Assembly (NCBI RefSeq): GCF_000218565.1
Contig: NC_015684.1
Coordinates: 3,100,001 to 3,164,000 of the forward strand
Reading direction: 5' to 3'
Origin: Afipia carboxidovorans OM5
GTDB lineage: Bacteria; Pseudomonadota; Alphaproteobacteria; Rhizobiales; Xanthobacteraceae
Length of the DNA stretch: 64,000 nucleotides
In this document: positions 1-9,224 of the stretch, in pieces
How positions within the stretch are numbered: position 1 is the first letter of the stretch
Layout: every line of letters starts with the position of its first letter
Made by a program: the position numbers and the translations under genes
The notes under the pieces: model-generated
Database searches by the model: none
What the model was told of the DNA's origin: nothing
The model's input: the letters and a program-made list of their open reading frames with translations, nothing else

Positions 1-669
1 TTTCGGGACGTTGCTGATGACTTTCTTCCGTTCGAGCTTGGTCAATGTGCGGCTGACCGTTTCAATGGTCATGCCAAGAAAATCCGCAATGTCCCGCCGC
101 TTCATCGGCAACGGCAATATGTCCGGAATTTCGCCGAGCCGCGCCAGCCGTTCGCGCCAGCCAATCAGAAATAGCGCGACCTTCTGCTCCGCCTTGCAGC
201 TTCCAAGCAAAAGCATCTGGTTGCGGGCCAGATGAAGCTCTCGTCCGTCGAGTTCATTCATGCGACGCAGAATGTTCGGCTTGGTTTCCACAAACTTCAG
301 AAATTCATCTCGCGGAAAACGACAGGCGCTCACTGTCGTCAGCGCATCGGCCGAATAATCGTACCGATCAGAAAATGTCGCTCCCAAAAAATCTCCCGGC
401 AGCGCAAACCCGACGATGTGGCGTCGCCCATCCGGCAAGAGTTTATATAAACGGACGACGCCCCGCGTCAGGTTGAGAACATGACGCGCCGGCTCGTCTT
501 CCGAGAACAAAGCCTGCTTCGATGTGAAGTGTGTTTCGGGCCCGAGCCTCTCCATGGCATGAAGCTCATCGGGGTCGAATGCCGCGCATACGTTGAGCGG
601 ACGTGCCTGACAGTTCAGGCATCGGCCCAGAAAATCATCGGACAACCTCGAAAGCAGCGACTGTGACAT
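1..669 (-). CDS. Fnr-type [4Fe-4S] transcription regulator (FnrN/AadR/FixK-like), truncated by window edge
   Basis: This is an oxygen-sensing Crp/Fnr-family regulator. The 223 visible residues run from ATG at 669 to the window edge with no stop, so only the last few residues are missing. Cysteines at 17, 20 and 28 (C-X2-C-X7-C) plus Cys116 match the four cluster ligands of FnrN/AadR proteins. A cyclic-nucleotide-like beta roll follows, then a helix-turn-helix near residues 185-215 whose recognition helix carries the E-x-x-S-R signature that reads TTGAT-type half sites. It lies 52 bases after mogA on the same strand and may be the last gene of the nar unit. In these bacteria such proteins switch on denitrification and microaerobic genes. 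Whether it is called fnrN, aadR or fixK cannot be settled here. Confidence 0.88.
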   Translation of the reverse strand, partial: MSQSLLSRLSDDFLGRCLNCQARPLNVCAAFDPDELHAMERLGPETHFTSKQALFSEDEPARHVLNLTRGVVRLYKLLPDGRRHIVGFALPGDFLGATFSDRYDYSADALTTVSACRFPRDEFLKFVETKPNILRRMNELDGRELHLARNQMLLLGSCKAEQKVALFLIGWRERLARLGEIPDILPLPMKRRDIADFLGMTIETVSRTLTKLERKKVISNVPK

Positions 670-721
670 CTGATTCTTTCGCTCTCGCAATCCGCCGAAT
701 GCTTTGCTCAATCTAGCAGCC

Positions 722-1291
722 TTAAGCACCGGGGCGGAAGGCCTTGCAAACGTCGGAATTGACTTCGATACGGCGCGCCCCGATCAGATCGAGACAATAC
801 GGAATAGCAGGAAAAATAGCGTTCAGACAGATTTCAATGGCCGAAGGACGACCCGGCAGATTGACGATCAGCGAACGGTCGCGCGTCCCGGCCATTTGCC
901 GCGACAGAATCGCGGTCGGGACTTGATCCAGACTAACACGCCGCATCAATTCGCCGAATCCGGGAAGTTCGCGACTGATAACCATTTGCGTTCCCTCCGG
1001 CGTGAGATCACGCGGAGAGGGGCCGGTGCCGCCCGTGGTCAGGATCAAATCACAGCCCTCCCCATCCGATAGCTCGATCAAGGCGCTCGCAACGCTTTCC
1101 GCGCCGTCGGGAACGATCTTGGAAATGATGATCCAGTTCGAACAGATGACCTTCTTCAGGAAATCGGTGACGGCGGCTCCACCCTTGTCTTCATAGACAC
1201 CTGCGCTCGCCCGATCGGAAACGACAAGAACACCGATCCGCGCCAGCGTTTCCGATTCAGCGAAATCCTCCGTCCTGCATTCGAGATTCAT
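722..1291 (-). CDS. mogA: Molybdopterin adenylyltransferase MogA/MoaB-like
   Basis: The 189-residue protein belongs to the MogA/MoaB family, which adenylylates molybdopterin before molybdenum insertion. The start ATG at 1291 overlaps the TGA of the preceding gene (ATGA), so translation is probably coupled; a longer frame reaching 1321 is ignored for that reason. The family core is visible: IGVLVVSDRAS near the N-terminus and TTGGTGPSPRDLTPE in the middle, the MPT/ATP-binding motif with its conserved Asp and Glu. NarG is a molybdo-bis-MGD enzyme, so a cofactor maturation gene at the end of the nar operon fits. MoaB is a possible alternative name for the same fold. Confidence 0.88.
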   Translation of the reverse strand: MNLECRTEDFAESETLARIGVLVVSDRASAGVYEDKGGAAVTDFLKKVICSNWIIISKIVPDGAESVASALIELSDGEGCDLILTTGGTGPSPRDLTPEGTQMVISRELPGFGELMRRVSLDQVPTAILSRQMAGTRDRSLIVNLPGRPSAIEICLNAIFPAIPYCLDLIGARRIEVNSDVCKAFRPGA

Positions 1292-1644
1292 GAACAGCCT
1301 CCGCTTCCTCCGCACGAACATCCCGCATGTGAACCGCCCGCTTCGCTCTGGGGTACCGAAGCGGCTTCATCCTGCTTCAGCGACCAGCCGACCATGTAGG
1401 TCAGGCATCCCTGCCCCGGATCGCCGGCACGCTCCAGAATGTTCATGAGCCCGAGCCAGTCCTCGCTCTCCGCCAGATTGGCAAAGCGCCGGACCGCGCC
1501 GGACGCGTACTCGCCGACGGTTTCGCCGAACAGGGCGGTCATGGCATCGACCCGCGCCAGCAACGCCACATCGCCGCAGGCAACCAGCGCTTCGGCAGCG
1601 CTTGCCTCATCGTCAAAGCTGCGGATCAGATCACCGAGTTGCAT
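1288..1644 (-). CDS. Small protein with Cys-rich tail, nar-operon associated, function unknown
   Basis: I do not recognise this 118-residue protein. The first 95 residues look helical and acidic/hydrophobic. The last 15 are a Gly/Ser/Cys tail (CSCGGSGGC) with three closely spaced cysteines, suited to metal binding or redox work. The start ATG at 1644 lies 10 bases after the isomerase gene, and the stop overlaps the mogA start, so it is embedded in the nar-mogA unit. A longer upstream frame exists but overlaps the isomerase gene and is not credible. From context alone it may be an assembly or metal-handling factor for nitrate reductase; that is a guess. Confidence 0.7.
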   Translation of the reverse strand: MQLGDLIRSFDDEASAAEALVACGDVALLARVDAMTALFGETVGEYASGAVRRFANLAESEDWLGLMNILERAGDPGQGCLTYMVGWSLKQDEAASVPQSEAGGSHAGCSCGGSGGCS

Positions 1645-1654
1645 GGCATGCTCC

Positions 1655-2479
1655 CTATTGCACCAGCGGCGTATCCGCCGCGACAAGCGCGATGCCGGTG
1701 ATCTCGGCCTGACCCGCCAGAATCGAGATGTATTGCGCGAGCGCGCGGTGCTCGACACTAGCGGCGAGATAGCCGGCAATCCGTTCCTTCGCGAGTTCGA
1801 AGGGTAACGTCTGGCCTTCCGCGCGGCGATCCATCCGCACGACATGAAAGCCGTAACGGGTCTCGGCAATCGCTATCTCGCCCGGCTGCATCCGCTCCAG
1901 CACCGCTTCAAATTCCGGCACGGTCTGGCCACGCGTAATCTGGCCGAGGCGACCGCCCTCCGCCGCCGAGGTCGAGCAGGCCGAATGGTTCGACGCCATG
2001 TCGGCGAAGACGTGCGGATCAGCCTTCACCGCCGCAAGAATGGTTTCGGCGCTCGCGCGCGCCGCTAGCCGTGCGGCCTCGTCGCCACGCGACGCGGCGA
2101 TCAGAATATGCGCGACCTCATAAAGATCGCCGGTGCGGAATCGTTGCAGGTGCTGCTCATAAAAACGCCGGCAGGTCGCCTCATCCGGCTCCGGCGTTTT
2201 CACCTCCCGCTCGACCAGCGCGCGCATCGCCGCTTCTTCCGCGGTTTCGCGTCGCCCATCCGGATCGCACAGCGGTTCGGTCTCGATGCCAAGCCGCGCC
2301 GCTTCCTGCAGCAGCAGTTCACGCACCACGAGCGCGCGCGCCGCCGCCTGCCAGGCATGGATCGGCTTGTCGGCCGGATGGTTCTGCACTTCCTGCGCGA
2401 TCGCCTCGCGGGCGATCACGACGCCGTTGACACTGATCGCCTTGGGCTTCGGCAGGGCGTTGGAAACTGAACAATCCAT
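1655..2479 (-). CDS. NifM-like parvulin-type peptidyl-prolyl isomerase
   Basis: The 274-residue protein has an N-terminal helical region resembling the SurA/NifM chaperone part. A parvulin (PpiC) domain at about residues 120-225 carries the signatures VAHILI, GGRLGQ, ALERMQPGEIA-like spacing and the ending RYGFHVV. Parvulins catalyse cis-trans isomerisation of prolyl bonds and help fold partner proteins; NifM does this for nitrogenase Fe protein. No signal peptide is seen, so it should act in the cytoplasm. It sits five bases after narI in the nar operon, which suggests a role in folding nitrate reductase subunits. Family assignment is firm; the client is inferred from position. Confidence 0.85.
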   Translation of the reverse strand: MDCSVSNALPKPKAISVNGVVIAREAIAQEVQNHPADKPIHAWQAAARALVVRELLLQEAARLGIETEPLCDPDGRRETAEEAAMRALVEREVKTPEPDEATCRRFYEQHLQRFRTGDLYEVAHILIAASRGDEAARLAARASAETILAAVKADPHVFADMASNHSACSTSAAEGGRLGQITRGQTVPEFEAVLERMQPGEIAIAETRYGFHVVRMDRRAEGQTLPFELAKERIAGYLAASVEHRALAQYISILAGQAEITGIALVAADTPLVQ

Positions 2480-2484
2480 GATCG

Positions 2485-3237
2485 CTACTCCGCGGGCTGG
2501 ATCGGCGGCATCGCCGGCATCCGCCTCGCCGCAACCGGCGCCGGGACGTTCCCCGGACGGCTGCGCACGATCTGATAGCCGCGGCGGCCGAGATACCAGA
2601 CCGGCGCGCTCCAGATGTGCACGAGGCGCGTGAACGGGAAGACGAGGAAAATCGTCATCCCGAGCATCAGGTGCGCCTTGAAGATCGGGTGCACATCGAG
2701 CACGTAGTTCGCGGCATCCGGCTGCAACGTGACGATGGCCTGCGCCCAGTTCATAAACTTCACCATCTCATGGCCGTCGAGATGGCCAGCCGATATCGGA
2801 ATGGTGGCCAAGCCGAGCAGAAGCTGCGCGAACAGGATCAAGAGGATCGCGGTATCGCCGAACGAGGAGTTCGCGCGAATGCGCGGATCGAACAACCGGC
2901 GATGGGTCAACAGCGAAATGCCGACCAGACACATCAGGCCAGCGATGCCGCCAGCGGCCATAGCCAGCACCTGCTTGAAGCCGTGCGAGATGCCCATCAT
3001 GTCGAACACCCAGATCGGCGTCAGCAGGCCGACAAAATGTCCGCCGAAGATCACCAGAATGCCGACGTGAAACAGGTTCGAGCCCCAGATCAACTGGCGG
3101 CGGCGCAGGAGCTGGCTCGATCCGCTGCGCCAAGTGTATTGCTCGCGGTCGAAGCGGAACAGGCTGCCCAGCAGGCAAACAATTGCGCACAGATACGGAT
3201 ACCAACCGAAGGCGATGGAATTGAGTGTTGTGTACAT
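2485..3237 (-). CDS. narI: Respiratory nitrate reductase gamma subunit, cytochrome b NarI
   Basis: NarI anchors NarGH in the cytoplasmic membrane and oxidises quinol through two b-type hemes. The 250-residue protein begins at ATG 3237 and shows about five hydrophobic segments, the usual layout. Histidines in predicted membrane segments (the GILVIFGGHFVG segment and the KAHLMLGMT/FTRLVHI segments near the C-terminus) are in the right places to ligate the hemes. It follows narJ with a 12-base gap. The C-terminus is slightly Pro/Ala-extended compared with enterobacterial NarI. Confidence 0.95.
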   Translation of the reverse strand: MYTTLNSIAFGWYPYLCAIVCLLGSLFRFDREQYTWRSGSSQLLRRRQLIWGSNLFHVGILVIFGGHFVGLLTPIWVFDMMGISHGFKQVLAMAAGGIAGLMCLVGISLLTHRRLFDPRIRANSSFGDTAILLILFAQLLLGLATIPISAGHLDGHEMVKFMNWAQAIVTLQPDAANYVLDVHPIFKAHLMLGMTIFLVFPFTRLVHIWSAPVWYLGRRGYQIVRSRPGNVPAPVAARRMPAMPPIQPAE

Positions 3238-3249
3238 CTCTTTCTCCTC

Positions 3250-3951
3250 TCAGCCCGCCGGCGATCCGACGTCGCGGGAGGCATGGCGCATCCGCGCCTG
3301 CAAGCCCTCGCGCCCGCATGACGACGCGCTCTGCGCCGCAGGGCCGAACTTGATCTCTTCCTCTTCCCACGCGGCATCGAGCGCGGCGAAATCCATCGGA
3401 TCGGGGTCAGGTCCTTTCAAAAGCTCCTCGACCACCTCGCGCTCTGGCTTCGCCTCAGCGATGGCGACCAGCGCATCGAACACCGCCTGGTAGCTCGACT
3501 TCCGTCGCTCCAACCGCCCGGCGATGGCGGCGAGAATGTGCGCGGGCTGTGCCAGCAATTCCCGCGCAGCGTCGATCGGCTGGGTGGAGAGGAATTCGAG
3601 AAACAGCGGAATGAAGTCCGGCAGGTCGTTGGCCGCGATGACAAAGCCAGCGTTCTCATACACCGAGCGCAGATCGACCATGGCCTGACCGCGATCGCGG
3701 CCCTCGCCATGGACATGTTCGAACAGATGCAGCGCCAGCGAGCGGCTGCGGTCGAACAGGAGGCCATAGCATTCCTGCAGATCGTAGAGGTCACTGGTGG
3801 CGAGTTCGTCGATCAGCACATCAAGTGCCTCACGCACAGCGGGCGGCACCAGCCTCTCTTCATCCAGCACGTCGCCGAACAATGGTGCGGCGGCAACGAG
3901 GTCCTCGGAGGGATACGTCAGAAGCGCGGACAAAATCTTGAACGTCTTCAT
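3250..3951 (-). CDS. narJ: Nitrate reductase assembly chaperone NarJ
   Basis: NarJ is the dedicated chaperone that holds apo-NarGH until the molybdenum cofactor is inserted and the enzyme docks on NarI; it is not part of the mature enzyme. The 233-residue protein has the TorD/NarJ-type all-helical character and the familiar start KTFKILSALLTYPSEDL. The ATG at 3951 overlaps the narH stop (TGATG); a GTG one codon upstream is also possible. The order narG-narH-narJ-narI confirms the assignment. The C-terminal 40 residues are charged and probably disordered. Confidence 0.94.
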   Translation of the reverse strand: MKTFKILSALLTYPSEDLVAAAPLFGDVLDEERLVPPAVREALDVLIDELATSDLYDLQECYGLLFDRSRSLALHLFEHVHGEGRDRGQAMVDLRSVYENAGFVIAANDLPDFIPLFLEFLSTQPIDAARELLAQPAHILAAIAGRLERRKSSYQAVFDALVAIAEAKPEREVVEELLKGPDPDPMDFAALDAAWEEEEIKFGPAAQSASSCGREGLQARMRHASRDVGSPAG

Positions 3952-5471
3952 CACGCCACCTCCATCGGGGTCTTGGCCTTGCGCGGCGTGCCGAACAGGT
4001 TGGTCTCGGTTTCGCCACCGCCGCAGCCGTTGCCGAACGAGAAGCCGCAGGAGCCGCGCATGTCGTAGGCATCGGCACCGAGTTCGCGGTGCGCCGTCGG
4101 AATCACGAAGCGATCCTCATAGTTGGCGATCGCCATGATCTGATACATCTCGTCGATCTGCGCGCCCTTGAGGCCGACGCGGTTGGCGATGGCTTCATCA
4201 ATGACTCCGTCAACCGTCTTGGCACGCATATAGGCGCGCATTGCGAGCATGCGTTCCAGCGCCTGCGCCACCGGCTCCTCGTCACCAGCGGTCAGAAGGT
4301 TGGCGAGATAACGCACCGGAATCCGCAACGAGCGGACATCTGGCATCTCGCCGTCGAGACCGATCTTGCCGGCAGAGGCCGCAGACGTGATCGGCGACAG
4401 CGGCGGCACGTACCAGACCATCGGCAGCGTGCGATATTCCGGATGCAGCGGGAAGGCGACCTTCCACTCCATCGCCATCTTCCAGATCGGCGATTTCTTC
4501 GCCGCCTCGAGCCAGGCATAAGGAATGCCCTGACGCTCCGCTTCGGCGATCACCGCTGGATCATGCGGATTGAGGAAGACATCGAGCTGCGCCTGATAGA
4601 GGTCGCGCTCGTCCGGCTTGCTGGCGGCCTCTGCGATGCGGTCGGCATCATAAAGGACGACGCCGAGATAGCGGATGCGGCCGACGCAGGTTTCCGAGCA
4701 CACCGTCGGCTGGCCCGCTTCGATGCGCGGATAGCAGAAGATGCATTTCTCGGATTTGCCCGACGACCAGTTGTAATAGATCTTCTTGTAGGGGCAGCCC
4801 GATACGCACATCCGCCAGCCGCGACACTTGTCCTGATCGATCAGGACAATGCCGTCTTCTTCACGCTTGTAGATCGCACCCGACGGACAAGAGGCGACGC
4901 AGGTCGGATTGAGGCAATGCTCGCACAGCCGCGGCAGATACATCATGAAGGTGTTTTCGAACTGGCCGTAGATATCCTTCTGCACGCCCTCGAAATTGTA
5001 ATCCTGCGAGCGCTTGGAAAATTCACCGCCGAGAATTTCCTCCCAGTTCGGCCCCCACTGGATCTTCTCCATCCGCTCGCCGGAGACAAGCGACCGCGGC
5101 CGCGCGGTCGGCGTCGCATTCATGTCGGGCGCGTTCTGCAGATGCTCGTAGTCGTAGGTGAACGGCTCGTAGTAGTCGTCGATCTCCGGCAGATCGGGAT
5201 TGGCGAAGATATTCGCCAGCACCCGCCACTTGCCGCCGATGCGCGGCGCGATCGAACCGTCGCGCCGGCGCACCCAGCCACCTTTCCAGCGCGTCTGGTT
5301 TTCCCAGTCCTTCGGATAGCCAATGCCGGGTTTGGTTTCGACGTTGTTGAACCAGGCGTATTCCATGCCTTCGCGGCTGGTCCACACGTTCTTGCAAGTC
5401 ACGCTGCAGGTATGGCACCCGATGCACTTATCGAGATTGAGCACCATGGCGATCTGAGCACGGATCTTCAT
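3951..5471 (-). CDS. narH: Respiratory nitrate reductase beta subunit NarH
   Basis: NarH relays electrons from NarI hemes to NarG through one [3Fe-4S] and three [4Fe-4S] clusters. The 506-residue sequence shows the four cysteine groups in order: CIGCHTCSVTC near residue 16, CEHCLNPTC...CP near 180, the group CRGWRMC...CP in which Trp replaces one Cys to give the [3Fe-4S] site, and CIFC...C further on. The ATG at 5471 overlaps the narG TGA (ATGA), so the longer upstream frame is rejected. Length matches the family (about 510). Confidence 0.97.
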   Translation of the reverse strand: MKIRAQIAMVLNLDKCIGCHTCSVTCKNVWTSREGMEYAWFNNVETKPGIGYPKDWENQTRWKGGWVRRRDGSIAPRIGGKWRVLANIFANPDLPEIDDYYEPFTYDYEHLQNAPDMNATPTARPRSLVSGERMEKIQWGPNWEEILGGEFSKRSQDYNFEGVQKDIYGQFENTFMMYLPRLCEHCLNPTCVASCPSGAIYKREEDGIVLIDQDKCRGWRMCVSGCPYKKIYYNWSSGKSEKCIFCYPRIEAGQPTVCSETCVGRIRYLGVVLYDADRIAEAASKPDERDLYQAQLDVFLNPHDPAVIAEAERQGIPYAWLEAAKKSPIWKMAMEWKVAFPLHPEYRTLPMVWYVPPLSPITSAASAGKIGLDGEMPDVRSLRIPVRYLANLLTAGDEEPVAQALERMLAMRAYMRAKTVDGVIDEAIANRVGLKGAQIDEMYQIMAIANYEDRFVIPTAHRELGADAYDMRGSCGFSFGNGCGGGETETNLFGTPRKAKTPMEVA

Positions 5472-8400
5472 TCTGCAGCCTCCAGGCTTGCGCTCTGCGC
5501 GGCGGCTGGCTCGTCCAGCCAATCCACGTTTGCCATCTTACGGACGACGACGAATTCATCGCGGTTGGAGCCGACGGTGCCGTAATAGTTGAAACCGTAA
5601 GCCTGCTGCGCGTAGCCGCCGATCATGTGGGTGGGCTTGAGCACGATGCGGGTCACCGAATTATGGATGCCGCCGCGCTGGCCGGTCTGCTCGGAGCCCG
5701 GCACGTTCACGATCTTCTCCTGCGCGTGGTACATCATGCACATGCCCTCGCGGACGCGCTGCGAGACCACCGCACGCGCGACCAGCGCGCCGTTGGCATT
5801 GAACGCCTCGATCCAGTCGTTATCGACAATGCCCGCATTCTTGGCATCGACCTCGCTGATCCAGACGATTGGCCCGCCACGCGACAGCGTGAGCATCAGG
5901 AGATTGTCGGTATAGGTCGAGTGGATGCCCCACTTCTGATGCGGCGTCAGGAAGTTCAGCACGATCGGCTTGTTGCCGTTGGGCTTTCGGTCGATCACCG
6001 GCCGCACCGACTTTGTGTCGATCGGCGGGCGATAGACGCAGAAGCCTTCACCGAACGCCCGCATCCACAGATGATCCTGATAGAGCTGCTGACGGCCGGT
6101 CAGCGTGCGCCACGGGATCAGCTCATGCACGTTGGTGTAGCAAGCGTTGTAGCAGACGCTTTCCGATTCAAGTCCCGACCAGATCGGCGAGGAGATGATC
6201 TTGCGCGGCTGTGCGACCACATCGCGGAAGCGAATCTTCTCGTCCTCCTTCGGAACGGCGAGATGCGTATGATCACGGCCGGTAAAGGTGCCGAGTGAAC
6301 TCCACGCCTTCACCGCAACCTCGCCGTTGGTTTCCGGTGCGAGCGAGAGCAGCACCTCGCAGGCATCGATATCGGTATCGATCCGTGGCAGGCCCTGCGT
6401 TGCCCCCTCTTCCGTCACCACGCCATTGAGGCGCTTGAGCAGCTCAACCTCGTGCTCGGTGTTCCAGCTCATACCCTTGCCGCCGTTGCCGAGCTTACTC
6501 ATCAACGGGCCGAGCGAGGTGTAGCGCTTGTAGAGATTCGGATAGTCGCGCTCGACGACAGTGACTGCCGGCATGGTCTTTCCGGGAATCGGCTCGACCT
6601 CGCCCTTCTTCCAGTCCTTGACGTCGAACGGCTGCGCGATCTCGCCTGCCGAGTCGTGCATGATCGGCGTCAGCACCACGTCCTTCTCGACGCCGAGCAC
6701 TTCCGGCGCAACGTTCGAGAATGCCTTCGCAATGCCCTTGTAAATCTCCCAGTCGCTACGCGCTTCCCACACCGGATCGATCGCCGCACTCAGCGGGTGG
6801 ATGAAGGGATGCATGTCCGAGGTGTTGAGATCGTTCTTCTCGTACCAGGTCGCCGTCGGCAGCACGATGTCCGAATACATGCAGGTGGTGGACATGCGGA
6901 AGTCGAGCGTGACGAGCAGGTCGAGCTTCCCTTCCGGCGCTTCGTCGTGCCAGACCACGTCGGACGGCTTGCGGCCGCTGATGTGGCCGAGGTCCTTGCC
7001 AAGCAGACCGTGGCTGGTGCCGAGCAGGTGCTTGAGGAAATACTCGTGCCCCTTGCCTGACGCGCCGAGCAGGTTCGAGCGCCAGACGAACAGATTGCGC
7101 GGCCAGTTCTTCGGATTGTCCGGGTCCTCACAGGACATCTTCAGCTCGCCGGACTTCAGCGCGTTCGCGACATAGTCCTTGGCTTCCATGCCGGACGCCG
7201 CCGCCTGCTTGGCGACCTCCAGCGGATTGGTCTGCAACTGCGGCGCTGACGGCAGCCAGCCCATGCGCTCGGCGCGTGCGTTGTAGTCGATCAGCGCACC
7301 ATCCCACGGCCCCATCGGCGCAGTCGGCGACAGCACGTCCTTGACGTCGAGCGTCTCGTAGCGCCACTGATCGGTGTGCGCGTAGAACGCCGAAGTCGAG
7401 TTCATCTGCCGCGGCGGCCTGTTCCAGTCGAGGCCGAACGCGAGCGGCAGCCAGCCGGACTGCGGCCGCAACTTCTCCTGGCCGACATAATGCGACCAGC
7501 CGCCACCGGACTGACCGACGCAACCGCACATCACCAGCATGTTGATGATGCCGCGGTAGTTCATATCCATATGGTACCAGTGATTGAGCCCGGCGCCGAC
7601 GATCACCATCGAACGGCCGCTGGTCTTCTCGGCATTGCGCGCAAACTCGCGCGCCACCGTGATGATCTGCTCGCGCGGCACGCCGCTGATCTGTTCCGCC
7701 CAAGCCGGCGTATAAGGCTCGATCTCATCGTAGCTCTTCGCGATGTTCTCGCCGCCGAGCCCGCGGTCGACGCCGTAGTTGGCGACGAACAGATCGTAGA
7801 CAGAAGCAACCGGCGTCTCGCCATCCGCGAGCTGCAGCATTTTCACCGGGATGTTGCGCGTCAGCACGCTCGGATGATCCGTGCCGCGGAAATGATCGTG
7901 CTCACGATTGCCGAAGTACGGGAAGCCGACCTTGGCGACGTCATCCTGCACGTCCATCAGCGACATGCGCAGCTTGGTCTCACGCGTACCCGATGCCTTC
8001 TCCTCGAGATTCCATTTCCCCTTCTCGCCCCAGCGGAAACCGATCGAGCCGTTCGGCACAACGATCTCGCCGCTGGTCTCGTCATAGGCAACGGTCTTCC
8101 ATTCCGGATTGTTGGTCTCGTCGAGGTCGTCGACGAAATCGGAGGCACGGACGAAACGCTCCGGCACATAATAGTCGCCCTGCTTCACCAGCCGCACCAG
8201 CATGGGCATGTCGGTGTAGCGGCGCGCGTAATCATCGAAGTAATCGGTCTTTTTATCGATATGGAATTCGCGCAGGATGACATGGCCCATCGCCATCGCC
8301 ACTGCCGCATCGGTGCCCTGCTTCGGGGACATCCACAGATCGGCGAACTTTGAGGCCTCGGAATAGTCCGGGCAGATCACCACGCTCTTGGCACCCTTGT

Positions 8401-9214
8401 AGCGCACCTCGGTGTAAAAATGCGCATCCGGCGTGCGCGTTTGCGGCACGTTGGAGCCCCACAGGATCAGGAAGCCCGAATTGTACCAGTCCGCGCTCTC
8501 CGGCACGTCGGTCTGCTCGCCCCAGGTCTGCGGGGAGGCTGGCGGCAGGTCGCAATACCAGTCGTAGAACGACATGCAGACGCCGCCGAGCAACGACAGA
8601 TAGCGCGCGCCCGACGCGTAGCTCACCATCGACATCGCCGGGATCGGCGAGAACCCGAACACGCGGTCGGGCCCGTGAGTCTTGACGGTGTAGGCATTCG
8701 CAGCACCGATGATCTCGTTGACCTCGTCCCAGTTCGCCCGGACGAAGCCGCCGAGGCCACGACGCTTGACGTAAGCGGCGCGCTTCTCGGGATTCTCGAC
8801 AATCGATTTCCACGCTGCGACCGGCGTCATGGTGGCGCGTGCCGCACGCCACAGCTTGATGAGCTTCGAGCGCACCAGCGGATATTTCACGCGGTTGCCG
8901 GAATAGAGATACCAGCTATAGCTCGCCCCGCGCGAGCAGCCGCGCGGCTCATGGTTCGGCAGATCGGGGCGCGTGCGCGGATAGTCGGTCTGCTGGGTTT
9001 CCCAGGTGACGATGCCGCCTTTGACATAGACCTTCCACGAGCAGGAGCCCGTGCAGTTCACGCCATGCGTGGAGCGCACAATCTTGTCGTGCTGCCAGCG
9101 CTTGCGGTAGCCGTCCTCCCACGATCTGTCTTCGGTCGTAGTGATGCCGTGACCGCCGGCGAATTCAGGTCTGGTTTTCGTGAAGAACGAAAGCCGGTCG
9201 AGAAAATGGCTCAT
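5468..9214 (-). CDS. narG: Respiratory nitrate reductase alpha subunit NarG
   Basis: NarG is the cytoplasm-facing catalytic subunit that reduces nitrate to nitrite at a molybdo-bis-MGD centre. The 1,248-residue protein starts at ATG 9214, preceded by an AAGGAGAGG ribosome-binding site; a longer frame is not needed. His50, Cys54, Cys58 and Cys93 form the FS0 cluster motif (H-x3-C-x3-C-x34-C), one residue offset from E. coli NarG. Asp222 in the CDLPPASP segment matches the Asp that ligates molybdenum. No Tat signal is present, as expected for membrane-bound NarG. It lies ten bases after narK. Expression under low oxygen plus nitrate is expected. Confidence 0.98.
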   Translation of the reverse strand: MSHFLDRLSFFTKTRPEFAGGHGITTTEDRSWEDGYRKRWQHDKIVRSTHGVNCTGSCSWKVYVKGGIVTWETQQTDYPRTRPDLPNHEPRGCSRGASYSWYLYSGNRVKYPLVRSKLIKLWRAARATMTPVAAWKSIVENPEKRAAYVKRRGLGGFVRANWDEVNEIIGAANAYTVKTHGPDRVFGFSPIPAMSMVSYASGARYLSLLGGVCMSFYDWYCDLPPASPQTWGEQTDVPESADWYNSGFLILWGSNVPQTRTPDAHFYTEVRYKGAKSVVICPDYSEASKFADLWMSPKQGTDAAVAMAMGHVILREFHIDKKTDYFDDYARRYTDMPMLVRLVKQGDYYVPERFVRASDFVDDLDETNNPEWKTVAYDETSGEIVVPNGSIGFRWGEKGKWNLEEKASGTRETKLRMSLMDVQDDVAKVGFPYFGNREHDHFRGTDHPSVLTRNIPVKMLQLADGETPVASVYDLFVANYGVDRGLGGENIAKSYDEIEPYTPAWAEQISGVPREQIITVAREFARNAEKTSGRSMVIVGAGLNHWYHMDMNYRGIINMLVMCGCVGQSGGGWSHYVGQEKLRPQSGWLPLAFGLDWNRPPRQMNSTSAFYAHTDQWRYETLDVKDVLSPTAPMGPWDGALIDYNARAERMGWLPSAPQLQTNPLEVAKQAAASGMEAKDYVANALKSGELKMSCEDPDNPKNWPRNLFVWRSNLLGASGKGHEYFLKHLLGTSHGLLGKDLGHISGRKPSDVVWHDEAPEGKLDLLVTLDFRMSTTCMYSDIVLPTATWYEKNDLNTSDMHPFIHPLSAAIDPVWEARSDWEIYKGIAKAFSNVAPEVLGVEKDVVLTPIMHDSAGEIAQPFDVKDWKKGEVEPIPGKTMPAVTVVERDYPNLYKRYTSLGPLMSKLGNGGKGMSWNTEHEVELLKRLNGVVTEEGATQGLPRIDTDIDACEVLLSLAPETNGEVAVKAWSSLGTFTGRDHTHLAVPKEDEKIRFRDVVAQPRKIISSPIWSGLESESVCYNACYTNVHELIPWRTLTGRQQLYQDHLWMRAFGEGFCVYRPPIDTKSVRPVIDRKPNGNKPIVLNFLTPHQKWGIHSTYTDNLLMLTLSRGGPIVWISEVDAKNAGIVDNDWIEAFNANGALVARAVVSQRVREGMCMMYHAQEKIVNVPGSEQTGQRGGIHNSVTRIVLKPTHMIGGYAQQAYGFNYYGTVGSNRDEFVVVRKMANVDWLDEPAAAQSASLEAAE

Positions 9215-9224
9215 CAGCCTCTCC

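Noticed and set aside
4089..5585. 498-codon open frame on the plus strand
   Set aside because: It lies antisense to narH and reads as Arg/His/Asp-rich sequence without any family pattern; it is a shadow of the high-GC coding strand.
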